Source of the DNA: Schizochytrium sp. TIO01 | Taxonomy: Eukaryota > Sar > Bigyra > Thraustochytrida > Thraustochytriidae | Length of the DNA: 64,000 bases | NCBI GenBank assembly: GCA_004764695.1 | Contig: SMSO01000007.1 | Coordinates: 1,495,270 to 1,559,269, forward strand | Direction: 5' to 3' | In this document: positions 11,801 to 21,418 of the stretch, piece after piece | Layout of the letters: every line of letters starts with the position of its first letter | Numbering within the stretch: position 1 is the first letter of the stretch | Position numbers and translations under genes: made by a program | The notes under the pieces: model-generated | What the model was told of the DNA's origin: nothing | The model's input: the letters and a program-made list of their open reading frames with translations, nothing else | Databases searched by the model: none

Positions 11801-12871
11801 GGGTGTGGACGCAACAGTTGGCGAGGATGTGACTGAAGATGAAGACGAGGATGAAAAGGCCGCCGGCGCGTGAATTAAAGCGGGCGTGGCAATATCCTTG
11901 GTGTATGCATGCGCCTGCTGATTCTCCAGCATAGTGTTCATGGCGGTGAGCTCATCGGAGTCAATTTCCACTGAAAGAGATGATGCCCTGGCTTTTTCAA
12001 TGAGGTCCGAAATGTCTTGGCTCTGTGGATCCTTCTTGAGCGCTAGCGCGAGTTGAGATATCTGACTCGTTGGTATTGCGAGTGCCTTGGCAATTTTGTC
12101 CACAGTGTACACTTGTGCAGTCCCGTCGTCCATGAGCGAATGCAGCGGCACGTACTGGATATCTTTGACAAAATACAATTCGGGACTCTCCGCCACCACG
12201 TAAATATCGCTGCTTCCCACGCGCACCTCCGTTGCACACAGGTGACACAGAACTGCCAACGCCTCTCCACTACGTGCTCGCGAAAACTCAACATTCATGT
12301 GCTGCTCTGCCATTGTTTTCCACGACTCGCACACCGCCTCCATCACTTCGTCCTCCCGAACTCCTGCAGGGAACGAGACTCCCGAGAACACCCTTTTGCG
12401 TTTCTCCGTCGTTTCCGCACCCTTCTTTACCCCCGCCTTCTCAACTTCTCCAATGTCTTTTCTATCATCTCCGGTATTATGCTCTCCATTTTCACTATGA
12501 TCACCATCACGATCGGCATCAAGATCATGATCACGTCCTTCGCTACTGCCGTCAGTTTCTTCGCGCCGGCCATTTCCAAAATGCTTCGTGCTAGAGCTGG
12601 TATCAGATTGGTCAGCGCCTACACTGTTAGCGCTGGGACTGGCAACGTCGGGGGCGTCGGCAACGCCGTGCACGCGGAAGCCCGCCTGGGTCCAAGTGAG
12701 CACGTGGAGCTCGACTGCCTTACCGATACCGCCCTGGCCTCCAGGCCCTGTAGCGGTCAGGATAGAAGCACAGAGTGTGCGTACATCTACGAGCAGCTCT
12801 CCGCCAGAGCGGAGGCACTCGCGGTCACATGCCTCCGCCAGCACCCCTAGCAGCGGCGTCAGGTGCTCCAT
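8807..12871 (-). CDS. Low-complexity protein with six winged-helix-like (LOTUS/OST-HTH-like) repeats
   Basis: 1354 aa, single exon, ATG at 12871. The C-terminal half carries six copies of a module of about 66 residues, starting near residues 702, 784, 900, 1055, 1186 and 1281. The consensus is a W-containing helix, then a Gly-rich turn, LGxFYKxxPE, a basic helix (AKIIRxxTL), and FxxxHPxLLxWNxKTHVI. The spacing recalls OST-HTH/LOTUS winged helices, which in other proteins bind RNA or partner helicases. That assignment is an inference from pattern, and copy 6 is the most divergent. The N-terminal 340 residues include an acidic Asp/Glu/Arg linker. Between lie two poly-Ser runs (about 394-426 and 610-630) encoded by TCN/AGC microsatellites, and a poly-His run near 481. 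Such tracts suggest a condensate-prone RNA-associated or transcriptional protein, but this is not demonstrable here. Confidence 0.82.
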   Translation of the reverse strand: MEHLTPLLGVLAEACDRECLRSGGELLVDVRTLCASILTATGPGGQGGIGKAVELHVLTWTQAGFRVHGVADAPDVASPSANSVGADQSDTSSSTKHFGNGRREETDGSSEGRDHDLDADRDGDHSENGEHNTGDDRKDIGEVEKAGVKKGAETTEKRKRVFSGVSFPAGVREDEVMEAVCESWKTMAEQHMNVEFSRARSGEALAVLCHLCATEVRVGSSDIYVVAESPELYFVKDIQYVPLHSLMDDGTAQVYTVDKIAKALAIPTSQISQLALALKKDPQSQDISDLIEKARASSLSVEIDSDELTAMNTMLENQQAHAYTKDIATPALIHAPAAFSSSSSSSVTSSPTVASTPSPAGRHILTGAEVDAEGARVSATINQEGLSGWPHGARSSSSSSSSSSSSSSSSSSSSSSSSSSSSSSSATTASGSHGLMWGSSSSAGLSSFGESLKAAGNRPSNLQSGHDNMNAHGAQSGLHNHLHHHHHHHGDDEEDAILASALRSLESPGGLLSGMLNSSMSTMAMDPFMSPHHHSLNNQDQYVSGNGNTTLNLSSSNSGRSISKSATNGAGVKGGVSGGMDGQMGSASHNHHLHLHHHHSSNNNVAPPNPSSSSSSSSSSSSSSSSSSSTSNNTNGPNNPWGTAGLPSLSTNPFQPLPRSSSGNSNSTNITGFGLSGKTIISNNISNAGVASSSAMSDVDLPPNVTMQDCAEKLANWLRKDFGGSTKAAHLGRFYKANPEIAKLIKTMTLGHFVEENEHLLSWSPTSHVIAVAGEQPTPVLPEQSRAAAEAMVDWIREKHGTQANSHALSMFYKARPDLANVVRGQSLASFIRQNSDLMNWNPKTRVVTLVRADKSGMSHEMNGLEGNAATSMQGRSLANWIAIQHPTSEGEEAFYISNPTLSAMVVAEWLCENHMGATNVANLGAFYRKYPVLAKIIRGQTLHNFTLEHSDILRWNSKTRMLTAVSGPGGSNNSGSSMPMTSTSAAAISPSSSTSVSAISTSSASSAAIMQVSSPSNAFGAGALGHRKSPFADASATSTLGLQADGTSDGLTVSDRSAATLMAMWLEKEFDGSTNAANLGAFYKTHPHINRHVKSKTLQVFINAVPDLLGWDCKTHMIWSARNGASAPTSTPSPSSASSAKAPGAGTGFIGGLSGVPSFAQQQQNMQTMQDTGVARLPSADWKKESLNVANHLASWLMEKSNGPYKASMLGSFYKENPEAAKIIRTRTLGAFCSEHPHLLAWNAKTHVITVKRAGLSPSSRQALAANTKKGAPTVTYTSDSEQLHALCVLRTWLLAEHNGAAEVSDLMDISAKHNKDYNLITLMGITTFCRQYPQWLVYDEHSNRIILAELCS

Positions 12872-13385
12872 CGCAGCGCAGTGAGGCCGACGATGAGGTT
12901 ACCTGCTGCTGCTGCTGCTGCTGAGGCTGCGGAGGCGGGCCGCGACGTTGCTTCGGCGGAGGTCGGCGGCGGTGGATAGACCGAGTCCACTTGACCACCC
13001 ACGCGCCTCGCGCACGAGAGCAGCTCCGTGGATGGTGGTGCACGAGGAGGAGGAGATGCAGACAGATGGACAGATCGATAGATAGATAGATATATAGATG
13101 GACGGAGGTCGAACGGAGAGAGGGATGGAGACGGGCGATGAAGAAGTCCTCAAAGGGAAGGAAGGAGGCCGGCTCGCGGGATACTCAGTCTACGCGAGAC
13201 CGGCTAAGCGACGCAGGCCCGCACGCGAGGTCCCTCCCGCGGAACCAGGCAAAGGGGAGGGATGTGGAGAAGGGAATAGGATTGGAGACGACTTCTTCTT
13301 CTTCTTCTTCTCCTCTTTCTTCTCCTCTTTCTTCCGCATAGTCAACTTTCGATTTGTTTGTTTATTTTTAACTCACTATATATTC
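12872..13385. other. 5' flank of the LOTUS-like gene
   Basis: The region upstream of the minus-strand gene holds a CTG run (12904-12922), a short GATA/GACAGA microsatellite (13060-13100) and a TTC-rich stretch (13290-13335). It presumably contains the promoter and 5' UTR. I see no clear core element. Confidence 0.5.
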
Positions 13386-13601
13386 CCATAAAGCATTTAT
13401 TTATATAAAGTATTTATCTATAGAGCATTTATTTATATAAAGTATTTATCTATAGAGCATTTATCTATAGAGCATTTATCTATAAAGCATTTATCTATAA
13501 AGTATTTATCTATAAAGTATTTGTATTTATCTATAAAGTATTTATTTACAAAGTATTTATTTACAAAGTATTTATTTACAAAGTATTTATTTAAAGCTAT
13601 T
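13386..13601 (+). repeat. AT-rich minisatellite, units of about 16-18 bp
   Basis: About 12 imperfect tandem copies of a unit built from AAAGTATTTATCTAT. Unit variants change along the array: AGAGCATTTATCTAT on the left, AAAGTATTTATTTAC on the right. The gradient of variants is typical of slippage or unequal exchange. It lies 5' of the LOTUS-like gene. Confidence 0.85.
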
Positions 13602-16486
13602 TACCTTTTCGTTTCTTCACAGTCTTCTTCCTCTTATAAGTTATTCTCATCATTCGTTCATTGATGATGTCTCTGTTTTGGATCACTTCTTTCGTCACTC
13701 TTCAGTCCTTTGCCTCCCTGAACCTGGTTTTAGACTGCGTTACACATGGTACGTACCTACGAAAACTGCTGCTTCTATGACCTCCGGTCTCACCTCGGTT
13801 TGTTACGGACGCACGTCCTCGGCTTCGTGGGCTTCTGCAGTTCCAGCCGACATTGGGTCCTCGTTTACACAAAGTGGAGGTGGTGCTCTCGCAGATCTCG
13901 CGAACTGTCGTCGTTCGTAGATCATGACTCGTGAACCATTATTATTTGTGGACTCAAGCTCATCATCGACTTGTGTTCATGAAATACTTAGAACCAGTGT
14001 TTGCCTTCCTCACCGTCTCTGGAAGAATGAGGAGGATGCAGACAGCTGCAATGGACGCATTCCTTGTTGATCGAATTGCGTTCGTAATGAAAGCTTCACA
14101 GACGAGGACTTTGCTGTGTCATCTCAGGGCATTTCCGTGTTCTCTGCACGTTTATCAATCATGCCTCGATGGCAGCAAGCTTGGTGGGGAGATGATTCAT
14201 GCCTTCGATATCCATTGTTACAAGCACTGGAATCCTCACCGGAATCCTCATCGGAATCCACATCGTCATGTGTTCGCAATGACCTTTAAAGAAAGCAGCG
14301 TAGGAGGTGTGCAGGAAGTAAGTGTTGGCGATGTGGATCAATACAACCAAGAGAGAGGTTCAGGACGACGAATACTTGGGGCTGAAGACTGCCAATGTTT
14401 TGCGGTGAAGAAGAAGGTTTTCTGTCTTAGACCTGTGAATTTGGTCGAAACAGCAGGCCATAGAATGACTGGTCACTGACGATGATCCATGATAGTCTAT
14501 GTGGTGTTTTCAACTTGAAGTGAGTTTTTCAAAGAAGGTAACTGCACTTGAAGGGACCAATCGAACGTAAAAGTGGCGCGGTGAAAACTTTTTGCTGCTC
14601 TGAGCTGCTATTTATTGAATTTCAATTGTGTTTTTTTTTGTGAGTTCCTGATTGCAGACAAATAAGTAAGATTATTTGATTGATGAGGTCATGAACTGTG
14701 ATGAAACGAAAAGTTATGAAAGAAACTATCAATTAAAAACCGTAGAACAAAATTGAATGATCTTCCAGAGAAACGAAGAAACACAACCGAGTGACTGCAT
14801 AGCACCACCTCAGATGCATCTATGATGATTCTCAATCCTAGTGAATGACGATTTTCAAGAACTTCTTGAGGAGGAAGAAAAATCGCCTATTCGAGACATT
14901 CGCGTTTGCTCAAGGTCTATGGATAACACCAAACAAGCATAACTGAAAACCAGCCACAAACTTCTCAAAGAAGGACAAACTTGAGTACTGATGGTCAAGG
15001 TTTGCAAAGAACCGTCTTCTGCTTCTCTTATCTCTGAAGTAGTAATTTCCTGCTGTTGCTGGTTTCTTTTCTTTTCTGAGACTAAAAATAGCAAATTATA
15101 TTTATTCTGGTATGTCAAAGCGCCAGCAGCCTGATCTACTTCGCTTCTTACAACTGATGAGATGGACTGCCCAAGAAAGAAAGTCAAAAGTTCAATGTAA
15201 ACGTGACGTGACAATGTCACGGTGGAGCGACGAGGAGCTGAGTGCGCACCCTCACTTTCATTCCATTTCACAAAAATATAAATAATAATACTTATAAATA
15301 CATATATCATATTATGTTTCAATTTTATTAAAAAAAGGTTTTTTAATTAATTGAAATTTTAATAGGTACTACTCTGAATGTTTAGTATTGCTGTTTTCGT
15401 TTTCTTCTTCTTCCTTTTTCCTCTTCCTTTTTTTACTTCAATGTTGTATTAATCTTTGTATAATTTATATATTTAATTTCTTTAATTTAAAAAAATGAAC
15501 ATCATCGTCATGAAAGCTCGTAAGCAGAATCAAAATAATAAAAGGGCCAAAGGTGTTCACATCCTGGGTCAAATCATGCTGGAATTGCTGCAATTGTACT
15601 TTCCTGATTTCCTTTGACAGAACTTGGAGTGAGGTTGCTGATATAAGACTGAAAACCGTGTCACAGAAGTTGTCCTTGTATCTACTCTATCAATCAAATC
15701 AATCTAGTTGTAAAAAGAAATCATTTGCAGGTATGTATATCTCATCTATCTATGTGCTTCTCATCGAGAGTTTCGAGGAATCAACACATCCAAGGTAGAA
15801 CATCAAGTCAGCAGCTACTTTCGTTAATCGCAGCAAGCTCTACACAGAAGTCGATAGGTTCCTACCTCGTTATACTTTCTATCCATTTGCATAGCGAGAA
15901 TCATTTATCGTGAGACTGAGGATATTTCGCATTAAGTGTGTTCATCGTTGCAATGCAAAAACTCAAGGCTCTCATGTCGCGCCAGGGGCCTGAGCGTCTC
16001 GTTCTGCTTTCAATTGTTGCATTGCATCGCATGTTCCACCTCTGAAAATTAGTCTTCAATCTACCGATACCAAGCACTACTAAGAATAGGTCAGCGCTTG
16101 AAAAGAAAAGATGATACGAGCACTGTTATTGCAGTCCCTGAGTTGTCGCGACTAGCTACGAGCTCTAGGTCAATCAATGTGATACAGCTGAGCTAGAGTT
16201 TCCATGTCTACATATGATATCTTTCTACGTTTTAGCCTTTGGAGGTCGGGCACAACGTCTGTCTCACAAGCTCTGCAGGAACTGACATAAACAGAGAGGC
16301 AGCCTAATTCTTAAGATCTTGTGCGGTATCAGCGAGGGTTCTTTTATGCATAACTCATTGCGTGGAGCTTTGCTTGAGCGCGCTTCTACTACACCCAGCA
16401 TGTGTGGTATCCACCTCACCCACGGCTTCACGCATCGTCAGTTGAGCTGATTGTCAAATTATTCACTCATCGATGAAGGAGAATGA
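13602..16486. other. Gene-poor spacer
   Basis: About 2.9 kb with no confident intact gene. It contains a broken coding-like frame (13924-14479, listed separately) and a 155-codon minus-strand frame at 14855-15322 that looks compositionally unremarkable. AT-rich tracts lie at 15270-15500. No RNA gene is seen. Confidence 0.45.
13924..14479 (+). pseudogene. Interrupted coding-like frame, possible secreted-protein relic
   Basis: From the ATG at 13924 the frame reads MTREPLLFVDSSSSS... with several Cys and an LWKNEEDADSCNGRIPC segment. It meets a TGA at 14068-14070, then continues protein-like (NCVRNESFTDEDFAV... ending in a Ser/Glu run SSPESSSESTSS) to a TAA at 14287. A different frame looks better from there to 14479 (VKKKVFCLRPVNLVETAG). 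Upstream, around 13667-13755, an ATG frame with a hydrophobic leader (SLFWITSFVTL) precedes a GTACGT donor-like site. Decay or unrecognised splicing could both explain this. I do not recognise the product. Confidence 0.28.
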
Positions 16487-19400
16487 ATGAACTTTAGGCG
16501 TGGTAGCTGCTGTTTTAGAATTATGCTCTTATTAGACACGTGCAATCAAATTCACGTTGCCCAGCGCTTTGCCAATATTGAATTCAATGACACCAGCATC
16601 ACCAATATGGCACAATCGTGTGGCACTTGCCCGGATTGTAACCCGGCTTCAAAGTCTGCCGACGATCTTCTGCAGTCTGAGGATCTCTGGCTCCAGAGAG
16701 AAACCAAGCGTATGTTTGAGGAGACAAATATTACTTTGTCTTCGTTTGTTTGCGCCCTTCGTGCAAGACCTTCTCCTCTTCATTTGCATGAACCCAATTT
16801 CCACATGATTTCGTGGAAACCCAGAGTGACATCATCTCGCTTCCCAAATGGTGTTCGACAGCAGGAGCCATCTCTGTGGCCTTTTGCAGTGTCTTTGAGA
16901 ATAAATCCTGATGCTGCCTGCGTTCATTAGCCTGGCTAGATGACTCGGTTATTTATCCCAAAGCATGTGCGTTTGGCTATCTGGCCAGTGCTTTTAATGT
17001 ATCGCCAGATTTTTCATTTTCTATACATTCAAGGTCTTGAAGTCTCCCAGGCAATTTATTAAGCAATATGCCAGGTCACTGCATAAAGCATTCTGTTCGA
17101 GCGTTGGTTACCCTTCGAAAATTGCAATAAAAACTTTTTACTTCTTAAAATTTGCACTGGCATCACAACAAATCATACAACCGAAGAACTGCACCATGGC
17201 CAAAGAGAACAAACTTCAAGAAACATAATTTGAGCTATTAAACTGAAGGCAAAGCAAAGCCGAACCTTATTGCTGATGATTTCTTGAGGAGAGCCAGAAC
17301 CTTAAGGCAACACCTTTCGAGGATGAAAACTCACGTTCTACTCGAGGTGCCTCGAGATGGCAGCACCACAATCAAAAATGAGAAACGCTGCGTACCTACA
17401 ATGACTTCTAGGCTCCGGTAGTAGATACGCATGCTGCGACTCCAGGCTTAGCATGACACTTCTAATTGCAGATCAAGGCTACGAGGAGCTTTGAGATATG
17501 GAGGGCAGTTTAGACATGAGAATTGAATTGACGCTGGGCAACTTGATCTTGATTAAGAAAGTCAAACCGGCCAAACGGGTACTCTTCGTAGAATCCGAGA
17601 TGTTTTGCAAAGCAAAGGATGCTTTCCCTTCTCGGATAGTTAGGATAGTGGTTTGCAGTCAAAGAACTCTCTATCCATCGTCATTTAGGTTCTCACTGAT
17701 ACAGCCTTCCAGCGCACCGACTAACTCCAAACAAGAGCGCTACAGACTAAAAAAACATCAGCCCATAAATTTCACGTGGCCTCGACTTCGTGCCTTGAAG
17801 CTCCACTTTAAGCCCTGCATGGCTTGCTTCTTTACATTACACAATATCCATCGAGTCGTACGATGCTGAGATGATAGCATTTGATATTCACCAGAAACCT
17901 TGCAGATAATCAGCACAAAAAAGTGTTCTGGATACTACTAGCAAGGCAGGTCTCTCCATCATTTGTCTTTGAGATAACCGACTAGATTAAGCTGAGATCT
18001 GCAATTACTATAACAAACGCATCGCAGTTCTAGCGCTCTTTCAACTTATACAGCGAATTTCAGTGCAGCCACAGAACAACTTGAAGGTGCGTACAATTTG
18101 CTTGACTACTACTTCAGTGATCGGGTGGTATCCGGAAAGGTGGCTCCAGCCTTAGGCCCAACGCCCAGCGTATGTATATATACACTGGCAGCTAAAACTA
18201 TCTATAATGCACGCTTGATCTTATGCTCATTCACGAAGTCATAGCGAAGTCCCCGCCGATCACTGCGAAGACCACCATCTTCATCGTGCACCTGTTGTGG
18301 ATGGTCACCACTTTCATTCAACCTTTTAGTCTCGAATAGGGGCATAACTTTGTAACTACCTTACGATGCAATCGTCCTTGAACATAGAAGTAGTAGCCTC
18401 CACTGAGAATGACGATAGAATCATCAAGAGAGTCACGAGAAATGCCAGCTCGAGCGCAACCAAAGACTCGATCAAAATGCTGATCTCAAAATTTGACCTC
18501 TGTAGCGCTCCATGCCGATCTCTGACCCTCGACTCGACTTGTATGCGGGTCAATCGTCACATATTGGCACCTCTTGAGTACACTCGGATTTATGGATTTT
18601 TTTTTAAGTGTGTGAGAAGGTGGTGCCTTCTGACAACGATGAACTCACTGCCAAAGGGAAGAGTATCTGTTAAAACGTATTTGATTGAACGCGCATATAA
18701 AAACCAAACTAAAAAAGCGTTTGGGCTTCATGTTGTGCAGGCAGTAGTACATATGAACGGCAAATAAAGATATGATTGTTGCAAGAACAAGGACCTCATA
18801 TTTTTAAAACGTAGCGCCGTACTTAGTAAATATTTTGTCAAGGCAAACTTGAGAGCACCACTGATGAAGATGTTTTCTAAAAGACTGAACCCAGGGAGGA
18901 CGTACTCTGCATTGCTATCCAAGACATATTTTGCGATCTTTAAATTGGCAGGGCTATCGAGCGAAATTTCCAAACTGACAATTCCTGACTGATGTTGACA
19001 ATATCAGCGCACCTATGAGTCTCTATCCGAAATTTTTGGTGTGTCATTCTCGCTTTCAGCACGTCACCATGCCATAATCTCAGGATCAAGTTGTTATTCG
19101 TTAAGTTTGTTGTAGGTACGGCTCAAGAAATTCATGTAGCAGATGTTTCATGCAGCTACCGAGTTGGAAACTTTGCATTGTTTTCAATCGATGCATGGCA
19201 TGGGTGACATTTTAATAGATCTGTCCATTGCCATGATCATATACGCTACCTTCCCTGGTACATGATTGTGAGAGGTTTTAAAAAGAGCGAATTCGTGGGA
19301 CTGTGCAAGATATCAAGGCGCTCAAGTTTTGAGAGCTTCGCAGAATGGATCAAGTTTCTCTTGAGCGTGGGCTCTACAAGCAGCCTGACTATGTAGAATA

Positions 19401-19660
19401 TCTAACGGAGGTCGTAGAAGGATTCTCGAGAACGCCATGGCATTGTACGAACCTTACGAGGATGCTTCTCAAGAACACTCAGAGGAAATCATTTCTAAAA
19501 AGAGCAAGCAAAGACAGAGAGTCCTCCCGAATGAAGAATGAGCAAATTGACGTTTCCAATGCTGGAGGGCAGAGACAGTGGAGACCAGCACCAGGATTCG
19601 GGTACTTTGAATGTCATGTTATGACGTATAACATTCTAATCATTCCAAAGAAACGAGAAC
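16487..19660 (+). pseudogene. Long decayed gene(s), membrane protein in part
   Basis: Across 3.2 kb the plus strand holds a chain of at least a dozen protein-like segments that switch frame or hit stops every 50-200 bases, without GT-AG introns at the switches. Examples: a Cys-rich start (MAQSCGTCPDCNP at 16607), a segment near 18075-18200 (EQLEGAYNLLDYYFSDRVVS), a hydrophobic helix at about 18275-18325 (TIFIVHLLWMVTTFIQPF), a basic segment at about 18780-18985 (SKYFVKANLRAPLMKMFSKR), KLLFVKFVVGTAQEIHVADV near 19090, ILIDLSIAMIIYATFPG near 19205, and an acidic tail YEPYEDASQEHSEEIISKKS at 19455-19515. Intact neighbouring genes argue against sequencing error. It may be one large receptor- or channel-like gene or several. 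The family is not recognised, and the limits are approximate. Confidence 0.42.
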
Positions 19661-21418
19661 TTCGCACATAAGGGTGTCCGAGTCAGGTACTACGACTCCA
19701 CATCTCGCATCCCTTAATCAAGCTCCACAATATTTCTCCAAGGCCCATACTGCAAATTAAGATCAATTTGTATCAGACTACTTGCGCATTTCGGAGACTC
19801 TGCTCTAGAGTCTGGATCCTGGGACAACTTCAGAAGTGACTCTTATCAGGTACTTTACTAAATTACACTTTCTCTCCTCTTATAAGCAATCAATCATTGT
19901 TGTTTTTTCATTTTAATAAAATAAAGTAAAATATGTCTACCTACTAGGCAGACACTACGCTTAATATCGAAGAGTTGATCTTCGTACTATTATACTAGGA
20001 TATCCTTGAACCCTAGCCCTGACTCCTTGCCGCGGTGTGGGTGTTAGAAATGGGACCAGAAACGACTTTTCTTCTTTCCCTTTAATTTTTTAATTCGAAA
20101 ATGTTCTTTTCTTTGAATGAAGACTGCTCTGGTAAGCATTTTAAGATCTTGAGCGGATATTGAGTGGGACGCAAGACGGGACTCTTCTGACCAAAATGTC
20201 GAAGCGTCAAAGCGTGAATGCGAATCAAGGAAAGAGCATAAGGAAGGTGAATGGAAGAGTCATTTGCAACCTTGAGAAACTGAATTGGAGATCTTGTTGG
20301 AGTTGTTTATTTATGTGACTATTTGTTTGTTTTTCAATTTTAATTTTAATTCTTCTTATTGAATAGTTTCATTGAAAATCCCTCCCTTTGCTTTCATCTT
20401 ATAATACGAAAGTGCTCGCTACTTTTAGGATCTCGGTTTTCGATGGGTGTCACTGTTGTGGAGGAAAACGCGCTTCGGTATGTCTCAAAAAAGAAATAAG
20501 AAATTAATCTTATCCTTTTCTGTGATCTCGTTCAAAGCTTTTCTATCTCGAATGCTTGTGAGATTTGAGGCTGTACTGAAGTATTGGTCGTCCTGAGTTA
20601 GATGGGGCACTCACAGATGAATCAAAGGCGCAAGAACAACAAAGCAAGCATCAGCAGAGTCCTCTCAGGCTAGTAATCCATAGTTTTTCTCGATGTTGGC
20701 ATGACAATATTTATTCAAGTATGAGAAACTTGCTGCATTTTTAAGGTCATGAGAAATCTTACCAAACAGTGAATTGTAGTAAGGTTGGCAACTATATAGT
20801 TTCTTTCTACAATTAAAGAAAGACTTGGTTTTAATCACACGATCCCGAAAACCCCAGGGTTTAGCGAGTAGGTATCGCAAGTTCGTGTTAGTTTTCCACA
20901 TCATTACAGAACAGAAAAAGGACAGAACGATGTTTGCAAGATGGTTTTTATGTTTTTTTTGTTTTGCTTTTATGGCCAGCGAGCTTCATTTTCGCATCTC
21001 TCGAGATCCCCTGACAAAACCTTTCTCGCTCGAGACATTCAATTGCATTTCAGGAGCTTTCCTTGTGGGGCGGGTCAAATAGGGCCAGTAGGTCCCGTGC
21101 TGATCGTACTAGTACCATGCGCTTGCTACCTGGGGTCTCAATTATTACTACAAGTACCTACTACGACTAGGTAAATGTCTCAAGATGGGATGCAAAGTTT
21201 AACGGATAGATGATTAGGCAAAAGCAGGAGCTTGCATTACACTTGAAGCAGCGAACTCTGGATGCGTCAGAATAGTGACAAATAGACGTTAGAAACACCG
21301 ATGGAAATACACTGATTCTGGGTTAGGACCAAGCAGGGTGTCTGTCTAAAAGCCCATTGGCGCTGGAGGCTTCGGGGCCTCCCAGGACTGCTATTCTGCC
21401 CTGCCTCGAAGACAAGCC
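19661..21418. other. Intergenic spacer upstream of the multi-C2 gene
   Basis: About 1.75 kb, AT-rich, with short unconvincing frames (for example 20665-20904 on - and 20941-21174 on +). It presumably includes the promoter of the gene starting at 21419. No RNA gene or repeat is recognised. Confidence 0.5.

Noticed and set aside
11592-11873. Plus-strand frame encoding long Glu/Asp runs
   Set aside because: It is the antisense of the poly-Ser microsatellite inside the LOTUS-like gene; any frame of that repeat is open.
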